Assembly: GCA_950295325.1 (NCBI GenBank) | Contig: OX485808.1 | Location: 748,501 to 812,500 of the forward strand | DNA: 64,000 bases | Direction of reading: 5' to 3' | Source: Polytrichum commune | Taxonomy: Eukaryota; Streptophyta; Polytrichopsida; Polytrichales; Polytrichaceae | In this document: positions 17,767 to 29,714 of the stretch, in pieces | Position numbering within the stretch: position 1 is the stretch's first letter | Layout of the letters: each line of letters starts with the position of its first letter | The notes under the pieces: model-generated | The model's database searches: none | What the model saw: only the letters and a program-made list of their open reading frames with translations | Told to the model about the DNA's origin: nothing | Position numbers and translations under genes: made by a program

Positions 17767-19011
17767 TAAGGGCCACTTCACACAAGAGCCAAGGGCCGTG
17801 ACCATGTAATGGTGAGGGCCCTTGACTCTCATCCAAAGGATGTATTATGGGTGTTGGAATAGCCAGCTTGTGTAGTCGCGGGCCCTCAAGCATAGTGTGA
17901 AGTGAGAATGGACCATGTTGAGGGACCATTGCATATTTTATTAGTGGGAAAAGAGGGGCAACACTACGTTACTCATTAAACGTCTTCATTTTTATATTTT
18001 TTTCACTTTTTTTTTAGTACTGCATTGGTGAGGAAGGAAAGAAAAACATGATGAATCATCTTGAGAGAAAAGAGAGGATTCTTATTGCATTGGCTTTATA
18101 TTGGTGTTTGCACATGATTGTGCAACATGTGCTTGATATGCAAACATTGGCACTTAATGGAGAATGGGAGAATGTCATGATTTTAGCATTTGCTTTGAGA
18201 AATGAAGATGAGCGATCGTTGTGAGTGGGCATTTGAAAGAAATGTAGGGTTCACCGATACATTATTATTAGGTTATTTCACGGAATGAATGTTCAAGCAA
18301 AGAGCTCGCGTATCTCATAATGCATTCACGTTTCTTTGTGAGAGGTTAGGTTTGTATTTGCAGAAGAAAAAATATACACGTATAAGAGAGGCAAGTTCAA
18401 TTGAGAGTAGAGTTGCAATATCATTACAAATGTTTGGGACTGGAAATACCTAGGTATTGTAGGAGAGGTATATTGGATGGATGAAAATACAATTTCAAAC
18501 TTTGTGAGAATTTTTTGTAGATTGGTAACGGTTCATTTGCAATGCACATTTATATAATTATCAAATCCAACTCGGCTTAGGATTTCAGCACAAGAATTTG
18601 AAAACTTCATAAGATTCCTCATATTATTAGAGCAATTGGAGGATCTCATATTCTAATTCTTGCACCTTTAATTGAAGTGGAAGATTATTATTGTAGACAA
18701 TCATTTCACTCAGCCTTACTACAAGTTATTGCTAACACAAAATGTGCATTTTGGGAGTACGTATTTCGATGAGTAGGAAGCATGCACAATTGGATATTAT
18801 TTCAACTAACACAAGTTAGAAGAAATTGCATGAAAGATAAATTCTTAATTTATAAGATGATCAGAGATTGTGTATATTTAATGCAGCCATGGATTTACAA
18901 CTCATTCAAAGGTTTTCAAAAAGGTTTAGAAGTTTATGAAGTTACTTGGAATTATTTTTTTCGAACTTCTACTCACATATGCGTAGAACGTGTTTTCGGG
19001 TTTCTAAAGGG

Positions 19012-19351
19012 CTCGGGGGGGGTAGTCATTGGTTGGAGTAGCAATATACGTGCGAACAAATGATAGGGTATTTTAAAAACATGGGAGCAAAAAATTATAA
19101 TTGGGCTTAAGAGTAATATAGGGTATCAAAAATGACACTGGACATCTTTAAAGTACTATAGGGTATGGAATAATAGGTAATTTGAAATTATAAGTAATGC
19201 AAGCCATTTTTCTATTGACCCAAAGTAGAAATTTACATAATGATAGCATGTGAAAAAAAGAAGAGAATTGAAAGTAATACCCCCCTATAAAATAGTGGTT
19301 GTTCGCACCTATATCCTTAACTTTTTAACACACTGCCCCCCCCCCCCCAAG
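19012..19351. mobile_element. CTCGGGG-family hAT MITE, copy 2 (340 bp)
   Basis: It starts CTCGGGGGGGGTAGT and ends ACTG-C(n)-AAG. It is flanked by a perfect 8-bp duplication CTAAAGGG (19004-19011 and 19352-19359). It is inserted inside the Harbinger transposase pseudogene, where removing it restores the LKG reading. It is nearly identical to the copy at 19470-19816. Confidence 0.95.
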
Positions 19352-19469
19352 CTAAAGGGAAGATGAAGAATTATTATAAGAAACATTTATATGGTTTTGT
19401 AACATATGGTTGATATAATTGCTACATGTTTTGTGCTACATGATATAAGGATAATTAGCAAGAATAAGT

Positions 19470-19816
19470 CTCGAGGGGGGGGGGTAGTCATTGGTTGGAG
19501 TAGCAATATACGTGCGAACAAATGATAGGGTATTTTAAAAACATGGGGGCTAAAAATTATAAATGGACTTAAGAGTAATATAGGGTATCAAAAATGGCAC
19601 TGGACATCTTTAAAGTACTATAGGGTATGGAATAATAGGTAATTTGGAATTATAAGTAATGCAAGCCATTTTTCTATTAACCCAAAGTAGAAATTTACAT
19701 AATGATAGCATGTGAAAAAAAGAAGAGAATTGAAAGTAATACCCCCCTTTAAAATAGTGGTTGTTCGCACCTATATCCTTAACTTTTTAACACACTGCCC
19801 CCCCCCCCCCCCCGAG
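19470..19816. mobile_element. CTCGGGG-family hAT MITE, copy 3 (347 bp)
   Basis: It starts CTCGAGGGGGGGG and ends with a run of about 15 C then GAG. A perfect 8-bp duplication GAATAAGT flanks it (19462-19469 and 19817-19824). It is the same orientation as copy 2, with only scattered differences and a longer C run. Removing it joins ISKNK to FDREL in the Harbinger pseudogene. Confidence 0.95.
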
Positions 19817-19990
19817 GAATAAGTTTGATAGAGAATTGATAGAGAATGGATTAGAACATTACTAACAAAAATAAAAATAGGTTATTGAAAGAAAGACATC
19901 ACATGAGGGCTGAAATGGTGAGGAGGTTGATAAAGAGATTGAATTATTTTTGTTTAAAAAATTTATTATTAGAGGCTACAAAAATGCATG

Positions 19991-22900
19991 AATAATAGCC
20001 AAATCATTATGATAAATGAAACTTTGAAAAGAATCAAACAAAAAATTTAAGGATATGGACACTAAATATGATATTAATGACTAATCAATTATACATATTA
20101 TATTCATATTTCCATATAAACATTCATATACTTCAATATATCAGTTGTAGCCTAAAAATTTAATATCAAACTAGAAGAATTGCTAACTACTACTTCCAGA
20201 AGCCCTTCTATCTTGTCTTTTGAGATTTTTTGGGGGTTTTTATAGTGCTTAGAGGTGGATTCCCTTCATGTACATTTTGTTGTGTGTCTTGACTGCCTTC
20301 GTGTTAATCGTCCTCTTGAATACTTACTGGCATTTGATTGACTACACTCGCACGTTGTCTATTTCATATGTTCATATGCTTCGAATATTGACATTGACAT
20401 CTATTCAACCTAAATTTTTATTTAAACATTCTTCATTTTTGTACTCAATCAAAATTATGTTGTATTATTTCTTACAAACCAACCATGTTCTTCATATATT
20501 GCGTAAACTTGAAATCATGGGGGATGCACCTACACTTGATTTATGTATACACGTGCGAGAACCCCCTATTTAGTGGGGAGTGGTATTTACCTTCCTTCGT
20601 TGAATATTTTCCACCCTAGAAGTATACACTCATCATACTATAAATTTTAGCATATTGTGTATGGTTCTTGAACTTCTTAGGAAACCCTAACTAAGCCAAC
20701 CAACCCTTTCATCGCCGGATGACAATACTTTTCATCCAATGGTGATTGTTTAAACAAATCCATCTACATGTACACATACATTTTGCATATTTCTCATCGA
20801 ATGGCACTAATGGTAGATGATTTATGTTGAAACTATAAATAATAAAACCTAAACTTAATTTTATTTAAGATACTTTACATCTAAATGATAAAATAACACA
20901 TCTTAAACCACCTTGTACATTATATAAAGTTCCCAAATTCCCATTTAGAAGACATTGTTGCATATTTTTTAGAATGTAAAAATTATGTATCTTGAATAAA
21001 ATCCACCCTACATTTTCTTGCACGTGGTTTTCTACATTTTCCATAGTGCCGCCCCTAGCTTGAAATCGTACGAGCATGAAGGTTAATCCAAAAATTTATT
21101 CATGCTCATATACAACCATTGAAAAATTATAGTAGGTTAATATTAAATTAAATACAATATAAATCAAATTTCAGCTTGAGAGGATTGAATCAATGGTCTC
21201 ATCCATGCTAGTACACAATGGGGAGAAAGGAGGCCTAGGGCGAGAAGCAAAGGCCTTGCCTTTGCAAGGTCTAATTGGCCCAATATGAATATGATTTTTT
21301 TTGTATTTATGACACCTTCATTTCAAACACTCCATTACATGTTTTGTTTTCTTGTTGATTTTGTAATTTTTTCTATCACACCACGAATAGCAACAAGGGT
21401 TTTAATTTCATAATCTTGCCATTTAATAGGGACTTCATTTTCACCTTCCATATCTCTTATTCCTTCTGATTTTAGAATTTATTCCCCATTTTTTTTAAAC
21501 AGAGTTTTATTTATTTATAGCAGTCTCTTCCACCTTTATTCCCATGGTTGCATCTCCACTACCTCCAATAGATGATGGTATTTGGGATCCAAACACTTCT
21601 AATTTTGCATCATGAAACAATTGAAATTTGTTCAAGTTCCTATTTGCCAATTAGGGTCCATAATGTCTGAATTATGGTTGATTCCATGTCATCCAAGGAC
21701 AACTTAGGCTTCATTCTTGGATTTTGGAATCACTATCATCTTGTGAGAAACATATCATTAAAGAAAACATTTTTTTTAAATCAATAAAAAAAACATTTAC
21801 TACAAATACACACACTAGCACGCTCCACATTTTGGACTTGTGGGCAACTTGGATAGGTGGCCCTCTGTCATGTCTTTAATTCATTGTCTTGGAAAATTTA
21901 ATGTTGGACAAAAAAAAAAAAAAAAAATTCTTGAAAGACAAATACTCTTAATATCATCACAAGTTGTGAGTAAATTACTCTACTGCTCCAAGAGAAAACA
22001 ATCTTTGGAGTGAATTCCCACCAAGCTTTCTCCGCACTTGCTAGGGACATAAGGTGATCAAAAAGTCAAACCGGTATTATAATCAATGATGATGTGGAAT
22101 TCTAGAAATCAACGACATTCATCTTAATATTTACTAATTGATGCCATAAATTTTACACAAATTATTTAAATATGTGGTGAAAAGCTACCACTATTACCAA
22201 AAAACCATGTCACAATCTACATACACTTTGTACAATTTCAATGTGCCACCCATAGGAGAGGATTAAAAGGGCTCCAAAAGCATTTAATGGCTAAAACACT
22301 CTCTACAATAGGGACACCCTATACCTAAGCCCACACACAAATTAACCTATCATTGTAAACTTTATGTACCAATTTTTGATGATGATTACACTGGATTATT
22401 ATCAACTTGGTCTTGTAACTCTTAATTTCTCTAGCTTAAGTTTTCATCAATTGCTACCACTAGCTACTTCAATCCTGACATGTTTTGTTTGGCACTCGCA
22501 AACGTTGCCATATTTCTCTAGAAAACATCATTAACTATTATCACCCATATATATATTGTCGGTTTGTATAGTTATCAAACTCAAGAGGAAAGTCCACTAA
22601 TTGATGTAGTCTTGAGACATGCAAAAGTTTACGAACATAAAACCCACTAATCTAGGTAGTTATTAACCGGATAGGGAAAAATAAATGAAGATTTTGACGA
22701 CAAAAAAGAAGAACAAAAGAAAAGAAATGCTCACACCCCCAGGAACATCATTTCCTACTAACCTTGACAACAAAGCATTTAGAGCAACTCAACCCACGTC
22801 TAGGATATGTGCCAATCACAAAGTGTATGCCATCAAGAGTTTCTTACAAGCATGACAAAAGGACCAAAACCCAATTGGGAATAAACCATAACGGATGTGT

Positions 22901-23281
22901 TTGCGCAAGAGAACCAACAAATGAATCACTATGGCAAGGGTAACCAAGGCCAGTGTCAAGAGCTTGGAGGAGATGGTTGTCTACCTAGAGGAAGGGTCTC
23001 TTTGCTTGGCAACACACAACACAAATATGAATTCACACTCAAGGTCACCTCCTTCTAAAAATTGCTCCCACACTGTGATGTGTGCTTTATAAAGCTCCAA
23101 TAATTTATAAATCTCTAATATTTTCCTCAAAAGCTTTGTGTTGGCATGTAACAAATTTGTTTTTTGCAATTACTGGTACAAGTTGTTTGTAAACCTCATT
23201 ATATATGCAAAGAAATTTGTCAAATAATCCTTACATTGAAGGTGTGTCTTTCACTTGAAATAACGATCCTTTTTGTGGTGC
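19991..23281. other. Gene-free AT-rich stretch
   Basis: Short ORFs only, none with a recognisable domain. There is a poly(A) run at about 21909-21927. No terminal repeats or target duplications were found. Probably decayed transposon sequence. Confidence 0.4.
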
Positions 23282-24155
23282 TCACATGGATACTAGAGGG
23301 ATATGGAATCTCAAAATTTCTCCTCACCCAATTATAATTTCATATATTTTAAAATCTAATTCTTATATTTTTGTTTGTGAGGCCCGCGTTTCCAATGGAA
23401 CTGAGGTATTGTAGGCTCTTTCTTATCCCTTTAAGCTATAGACTTGCATTAAATAAATCAACGTAAATAAAATATAGAAATTCCTTCCAATATACAAGGG
23501 GTTTTAGGAACATCATTTGGTCTCCACTAGAGGGAGTGGTTTATTAGTTTTCTATGTACATGTAACAACAAATTATGTTGGTCAGGTTACTAATGTGTAA
23601 TTTGGTCTCAATTGTTGTTTGCTACTTTGTTTGGTTCAAAGTACAGTCGGTCACAATATTCATAATTACACTTGAGCAACAACGCAAGTGGGATTTACCC
23701 CTTAATGATGGAAACCAATTACTAGAGGACAACAATGAGGACTAATCGTGTACAAAATTTAGCCGGTTCACATGGATACTAGAGGGACATGGAATCTCAA
23801 AAAAATTCCTCACCCAATTATAGGTTTGTATATATTAAAATGTAATCCTTATACTTTATTATGCGAGGCCCACGTTCTCAATGAAATTGATATATTGCGG
23901 GCTCCTTCTTATCCTTTAAAGCTATAGATTGGTGTGAAATTGATCACATAGATAAAATGTAGGAAATCTTGCCAATATACAACGGGTTTTGGGAACCTCA
24001 TTTGGTCTCCACTAGAGTGGCATGTAACAATAAATTATGGTGGCCTTGTTACTATTGTGTAACATGGTCTCAATTGTTGTTTGGTACTTTATTGGATCAA
24101 AGTGCAGTTGGTCGCAATATTCACAATTGCACTTGAGTAACGGCGTGTGACTTCG
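23282..24155 (+). repeat. Segmental duplication, two diverged copies spaced about 485 bp
   Basis: Copy 1 runs about 23282-23700 and copy 2 about 23768-24155. Shared landmarks include CACATGGATACTAGAGGGA, TCACCCAATTATA, GAGGCCC, AAGCTATAGA, TTTGGTCTCCACTAGAG, TGGTCTCAATTGTTGTTTG and CACTTGAG. The copies differ by many substitutions and small indels, so the duplication is old. No ORF is conserved between them. Confidence 0.85.
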
Positions 24156-25487
24156 CCACGCATCAACACGAGCACATCTTGCATTGCTTCTTTATTTTCC
24201 AAGGGGCAATTGAAACTCGATTGCTCTTGCTTATGAACTTTGTCGGCGATCCGTCTCAAATTTATGGCCTTTCTCATACTTATGTCAACAAGTGGTCTCA
24301 AATATAAATTTCTTCAACAATATCCATAATGTCATTTGATTGCGCAGTTAAATTTTTGACTATGGATTTCTCCTTTCAACCATAGCCCAAAACAAAGAAT
24401 TTTACACTCTGCGTCATTCTTTAAGCTATGGCCTTACATAATTTCACTTTATATCAATATTGATTTTTTTTCCCCTCTGATAGTCGGCATATTGGATAGT
24501 CACTTAGACAAATGTAATCTACTTAAGGCAATCCAACATCTACTTTGAACTTAATCTCCTCAATTCCAAAGTTATCCACCCGAACCATTTTTTTCTTTCT
24601 CTATTACAACTTTTTGACAATAGTGACTTCCAATTTTGATGATTGACAAAATGTTTCACTTCTCTCTACTTCTCTCCACCCAAGGTACATTACCTCAATC
24701 AATTTCAACAAGGCACTGGCCAATTTAGAGAGAAGACATCAAATGTACTCTCAAAATAATCCAATACTTATAAGGATTAATGGCTCACAAAATAATGGTT
24801 TCTCACCCTAAAGATCACAAACAATGGTGCTATTCAAACTCTTAGTTCATTTAGTGTATTCTATTCCTAGGATTTAAGACAATGAAGCACTACATATAAA
24901 AGAGTTAAAACATGTGCATGCTATTAAACGTAATAAGAAATAGACTCTTCTGAAAGATTGTAGAAATGTAGTGTATAAGTTATTAAACAAACTTGGCTAT
25001 AGTTGCGGGCCGGAGATTTTCAAAGCTATAGAGGCCATTGGAGCATTACAGAGAGAAGCCACCGTAAAAGATAAGGACATGGCCGCGAGAAAAAAATATA
25101 GTGGGACGTACTAGTGGGACTATAAACGCCTACGGACTCCCTAAATGTGTGTAGGGGTAGAGCATAGTGCTTGGTTATCCATTCTATTTGAAGGTCTTCA
25201 AGACATTAATGGTATTTCCATTATGTTTGTATTTCAAACCTGTTGAATAGATTCAATTTCCAATCATTCTCCACATCTTCCTTTCCATTAGCAACAATTT
25301 GTCATTTTATACACATATGTTTTCATGTATGGTTCATTTTTTTGTTCACTTTGATGCATTTATGTTGATGATTATATCCAATGTTATACGTATGGTATTT
25401 TAATGTTGTTAACATTGGCTCAAATTTGAAAACCACGTCCTTGAATAGTCTCAAAATCATCAAAAAGTCTCCGATTACCGAATATAG
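24156..25487. other. Gene-free AT-rich stretch
   Basis: No ORF above 70 codons with a recognisable domain, and no element ends identified. Confidence 0.35.
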
Positions 25488-25782
25488 TGTTTTAAGCTAC
25501 ATGATACAAATACACATACAACTATAAAATAATAGTACATGTATGTGTCTATCGGCACGGATCAACCCCCCCAAGGATTGAAGGCTATGGAGGAGTGTGA
25601 CCTTTTATGAGCCAATAAGACTTGTAAAGACATGTCCACTGATGTGCTATATAAAGGGATTGTTACCTATGTAATGAAAGCATTATCATATGGAAAGATT
25701 TGACCTTGTCCAAGAGTATCCAATTAGGTGACTAGGTCTCTTTACAATATGTATTGGCATGTGTAGAGTCTAAGATTTAACA
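25488..25782 (+). repeat. Copia 5' LTR
   Basis: It probably starts TGTTTTAAGC and ends TTTAACA at 25782, just before the primer-binding site. It matches about 32335-32631 through shared words such as GTACATGTATGTGTCTAT, GATCAACCCCC, TGACCTTTTATGAGCCAATA and ATTGGCATGTGTA. The left boundary is uncertain by tens of bases and no matching 5-bp target duplication was found. Confidence 0.8.
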
Positions 25783-25794
25783 TGGTATCAGAGA
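25783..25794 (+). promoter_or_regulatory. Copia primer-binding site (initiator tRNA-Met type)
   Basis: TGGTATCAGAGA directly follows the LTR end. Plant copia elements typically have TGGTATCAGAGC here, complementary to the 3' end of initiator methionine tRNA; only the last base differs. Confidence 0.9.
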
Positions 25795-26172
25795 GAGATC
25801 ATAAAAATAAAGCATGATTATTGCAAGTGTGTGATGCTCTCTCAAAATCACTTATTTCATCCTACAATAGGTAGAACAACATGACATCTTCATCTCTGGA
25901 TTTGTGCCAAACCAATCAATTTGATGGCATAAATTTTCATACATGGAAAATTCGATGGAGATGATGTTGTTGGACAAAGATTTGTCTAAACATGTAGATG
26001 GCTCAGAAGTGCGACCAACAACTCCAACAAACCAACCAACATGGCATTAAAAGGATAGTAAGGTAAGAGCAAATACATTATTTCATTTAAAGGATGTTCA
26101 ACTTTCACATGTAAAGAAATGCAAAATGGCAAAGCAAGTTTGGGATACGCAATAAAGATATATGAAACTTCT

Positions 26173-27857
26173 TGTGGAGCCAATTTTCATCCAATTTTTG
26201 TTGGAAAGAGAAGTATAATGGGAAAACAATCTAAAATAGCTATATATGTATCTTGCAGGTGTAAATGAAAGAAAATAGCTATAGATATTGGAAAAGGGCA
26301 GAATTGTAATGACTATGGTCTGATAGGAAGAGCTGCGGCTGTGGAAAGTCCACATAGGGGACTTATAAAGAGAACATCCTCTCTTCTTAGTGTGTGTATT
26401 ATTATTATTTTGTGTGAATTGTGTGGGCCATAGTTTTTCTGAGGAACCTTTGTTGTTATTGCCGAGAGGGCAACTCTTGAGATTCTCAATTGTCTGACAA
26501 TCATTAGTTCATATTGGAATATATGCCTTTCAATCTAGAATTGAATCTCATTGATTGTAGTCAATCTTCTGTTGTATTCTCTTGCCATGCTTTTACATTA
26601 TAGGTCAATTATCTTCAGATAAGTATTGTGCAGAGTGTTCATCACGATTGAATATGGCTATAGGCTGATTGAGTGCAAAGCATATTCATATTTGGAGTTG
26701 GCCATTGGCAATTAAGAAGTCCCAATTAACTTTGTTAAAGGATGAGTGTGTGCATGAATCGACTGTCAAGGATATGATTGTCGTCTGTTTGTATCAACTC
26801 TATGTTGGATTTGGCAATTAAGAAGTCCCAATTAAGTCTGTTAAAGGATGAGTGTGTGCATGAATTGACTGTTGAGGATATGACTGTCGTCTGTGTGAAA
26901 TCAACTCTATGCTGGATTACTATTTGAACTAAGAATGAACCGATTGGCTTTAGTATTGGCAAATTGAAGCATGGCAGTCGGGTGTGATTTATAGCGAGAC
27001 TTTACTTTGTGATCGATTAATTGCAAATTGTCAATTATCATATTGCCCATTATCTTTCACTCCATTGTCTACTAGTTTGAAGCTTAGATTACGATACGCA
27101 GAGGACGGAGGTGATTGTCTTTGAGAATCAATCCGGCAATAGGCAATGCCCACTTCCCACAGAGAGTGGTAGGCCTGTGAGAGCTTCCAGGGGCTATTGA
27201 TTTCCAAATTTCACGTCAACAGGCAGTGACCATTGACATAACCAAGGAAAGAGCCGAAGGGGCAAAAGTCTGTGACCATTGGCTGGGAATGAAAGGGTTG
27301 GATGGTTGCGGTGGCAGCAAAAGAGAGAATCTACAGTGATACCAATCACTCTACAGGTTTATTCAACCTTGTTGTTTTGATAAACGATATAATGGAAGAA
27401 TAGTTGATTGAATGCAATTAAGTAAATTATGTTGGCGCTCCCAAATAAATTAAATATATCCAATTAAGATGAGGCCATTGAAAATATCAAAGTGCCCTTG
27501 GCTTTGATCAAAGGAGACGGATGGAGTCCTTCTAAGCAAGACAATGGACTATGGTTGTGCCCATGCTTGTGCACCGCACTTGGTCCAATTAAAATGAACT
27601 CATTGCCAGACTATTGCTTGGGAAACTAGAGTGAGGTGTGAGATTGTCACGCATGCATGTACTGACATGAGAGGTTTTTAGAATTTTTATCTCTTACCCG
27701 TAAACCAATTGTCAGTCATAATCCAAAATGAAGTGAAATAACCTAGTGTCATCCCTAATAATCTTTATCTAGGATACCTAGACAATATACAAGTCACCTT
27801 TTAAGTCTTCCCTGATTATTTCCCTGGTTGTTTGTTTAAGCCAAAAACTACACCACA
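26173..27857. mobile_element. Solo LTR, 1685 bp, inside copia gag
   Basis: It starts TGTGG and ends CCACA, with a perfect 5-bp target duplication CTTCT (26168-26172 and 27858-27862). Removing it joins IYETS to HVQTKVYYNKQ in the Gag frame, confirming the boundaries. No internal coding region is present, so it is read as a solo LTR left by LTR-LTR recombination. A TATA-like ACTTATAAAGAG lies at about 26360. The parent family (gypsy or copia) is unknown. Confidence 0.88.
26709..26920 (+). repeat. Tandem duplication of about 104 bp within the solo LTR
   Basis: Two adjacent units each begin CAATTAAGAAGTCCCAATTA and run through GTTAAAGGATGAGTGTGTGC and GATATGA(T/C)TGTCGTCTG to ATCAACTCTATG. They differ at a few positions. 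Confidence 0.9.
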
Positions 27858-28287
27858 CTTCTCATGTTCAAACAAAAGTGTACTACAATAAACAATTATA
27901 TACAGTGAAAATGTCGGAAGATGATACAATAGCAAATCGCGTAAATACATTCCATACTCTCATTGATAATTTAGCAAGTATGGGGACCAATATGAGTGAT
28001 AATGATAGTGCCACCGCATTTTTGGGCTCTTTGCCTAAATTCTACAAAGGATTAGTGGTTTTCATAAGTGGTCAATCCAATTTCATACTAGAAGGTGTTA
28101 CAAGTCTCTTGTTAGCATAAGAGAGAAGGTTTATTTCCAAAGGGAGAGATATTAAGGATAAACCTCAAGCCTTATACTCTAAGAAAAAATGATTTAAAGA
28201 AAATTTGGTATTCCTGAAAAGATAATTTGAAACTATTAACTAAACCCTTCATTTGATAAAGAAAGGAGTTTATTTTCATTGTGGCAA

Positions 28288-28442
28288 CATAACATTATTC
28301 AGATCCATAATAGTGTTATGCGGGACTATTTGTATTCCATGGAATATTCCTTATATTATTTTGTCCGGTTTGAATGTGGAGAATATTCCTTGGATTACTG
28401 TCAGTCCCGCAGAACACTAATATGGATTTGAATAATGTTATG
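28288..28442. mobile_element. 155-bp MITE inside copia gag
   Basis: The left end CATAACATTATTCAGATCCA is mirrored at the right end by CATAACATTATTCAAATCCA (minus strand), and the inverted repeat extends for about 40 bp to GCGGGACT. The flanks show AA on both sides (28286-28287 and 28443-28444). Removing the element with one AA joins TGTGGC-AA to GGCCAAC, giving the Gag zinc-knuckle reading HCGKANHH. A second copy near 37824 was itself hit by a SINE. Confidence 0.85.
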
Positions 28443-29229
28443 AAGGCCAACCACCATATCAAATATTATACAATTCCCTTTCAAGAGGATAAGAGGAAAA
28501 TCGGTCACCAAGACAATGGTGTTTTGAACACTAAATTATTTATGGTAGCCTTGGTTGTAGATGACACATCGAGTGACAAGTGATACTTAAATTCCATAGC
28601 AACACAACACATGACGACACACTTTGAATGTTTTGTGTCGTACACCAAGAACTCGATAAATGATAAAGTATATTTGGGGGACAACTCAAGCAATGATATT
28701 TGAAAGACGAGATAGTGAAGAAACTACAAGAATTAAGAATGTCCTGCATATATTGGCTTTTAAGGAGAATTTTAATTTCCGTTAGTATAGTTACGGATGT
28801 GGGCTAAAGAGTAGAGTTCACAACAAATTCATGCCTTATAAAGGACCAAGAGGGTAAAATATTAATTACCTCGGGAACAAGGGTAGGTAACTCTATATGA
28901 ACTAAAGACCTCCCATACCCATACTCATAGCTTGTCGCATGTTGTAAGTGACTTAATTTCTACCGATGTACAGTTATGGCACCGAAGGATGGGTCATCCC
29001 AGTTTACATAAGCTAAAAAAAAATGTATGAAGACGGATCAATACACAAACTTTAAATACATTTCCCAATTTTTTAAAATTCCTTTATATATGAGTTGTCT
29101 AGAGGGAAAACAAAGCCGGAAAAAAAAGTCTAAGCGGGGAGGGCGGCGAGCTACAAAACTCTTAGAAGTAGTCAAATCCGACATATGTAGTCCCAATCAA
29201 GCATTTTCTTATGGGGGTGCAAGATATTT

Positions 29230-29714
29230 CAGACCTTGGACTAATTCAACTATTAGTTAACTAGTTGCCTTTCGTAATTATAGTTTTTTGCAATTTGACC
29301 TGCCAAAAATTGTAGTTAATTATAGTTTTTCTAAACTGGTTAGCCAAAAAACTCTAATCATCTATACTTATATCTAGTGAACTAAATATCTAATCATGGA
29401 GGTTGTTTGAAAACGGTATGAAAGAACATGCTTCATTCATGTCGGTGTATAGACTAAACCTCGATGTTATTTTTATTTTATTTGTGGAGGGTATTCTGGA
29501 GCCCAACATTGTGAGTGATCGTATAAAAGTGATTCTTGATGTTCCTCAGTGGCTTGAGCATAATAAAGACCCTCAACTGAAGCAAATCAAAAGGCAAACT
29601 TCTTCAAATATATAATAATACTTGGAATATTTCTAGTTGACTATAGTTGTTATTGAATCTAAATTTAATTTTTTCTAGTTAACTATAGTTATTTTGGTAG
29701 TTGTCCAAGGTTTG
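29230..29714 (-). mobile_element. CAGACCTTGG-family hAT element, copy 1 (485 bp)
   Basis: Ends CAGACCTTGGAC and, on the other strand, CAAACCTTGGACAACTACC. The flanks AGATATTT (29222-29229) and AAATATGT (29715-29722) agree at 6 of 8 positions. It sits in the copia integrase: GGARYF before it and VTFINVFS after it read as one copia integrase segment. The interior is rich in TAGTTAACTA and ACTATAGTT. Its left end matches the right ends of the copies at 36271 and 40280, so it is inverted relative to them. Confidence 0.88.

Larger units (their letters stand above)
18051..19990 (+). pseudogene. PIF/Harbinger transposase pseudogene, split by two hAT MITEs
   Basis: Translation in shifting frames gives a Harbinger (DDE_Tnp_4-like) order. 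An ISHNAFTFLCERLG N-terminal block is followed by a block of LGIVG type and VYWMDENTISNFVRIFC. Next comes GSMHNW at about 18776, where active relatives have GS.HD; the catalytic Asp is changed to Asn. After that come KFLIYKMIRDCVYLMQPW and then HICVERVFGFLKG ending at about 19010. Coding similarity resumes after the first MITE (KG, then DIIATCFVLHDI at about 19412-19447) and again after the second (FDRELIENGLE from 19822). Several stops and frameshifts are present. PIF/Harbinger also uses a second, Myb-like protein, which is not seen here. A GGGCCACTTCACAC terminus at 17770 may be the left end of this element; no right end was found. Confidence 0.85.
25881..28640 (+). pseudogene. Copia gag remnant, interrupted by a solo LTR and a MITE
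   Basis: ATG at 25881 begins a copia-like Gag with an NQFDGINFHTWKIR motif, the usual 'F.G.NF..W' start. It continues to VWDT and, after a frameshift, IYETS at about 26170. The frame resumes after the solo LTR with HVQTKVYYNKQLYTVKM (27863 on) and ANRVNTFHTLIDNLAS. A zinc-knuckle-like FHCGK.NHH motif at about 28275-28460 is split by the MITE 28288-28442. Several stops make it non-functional. Confidence 0.85.

Noticed and set aside
24089-24301. 70-codon minus-strand ORF overlapping the duplicated segment
   Set aside because: No recognised domain, and it is not conserved in the other copy of the duplication.
25440-25490. Exact left boundary and target duplication of the copia element
   Set aside because: AAGTC on the left and AAGAC after the right LTR agree at 4 of 5 positions, but the left sequence there does not begin with TG. 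The boundary is left approximate.
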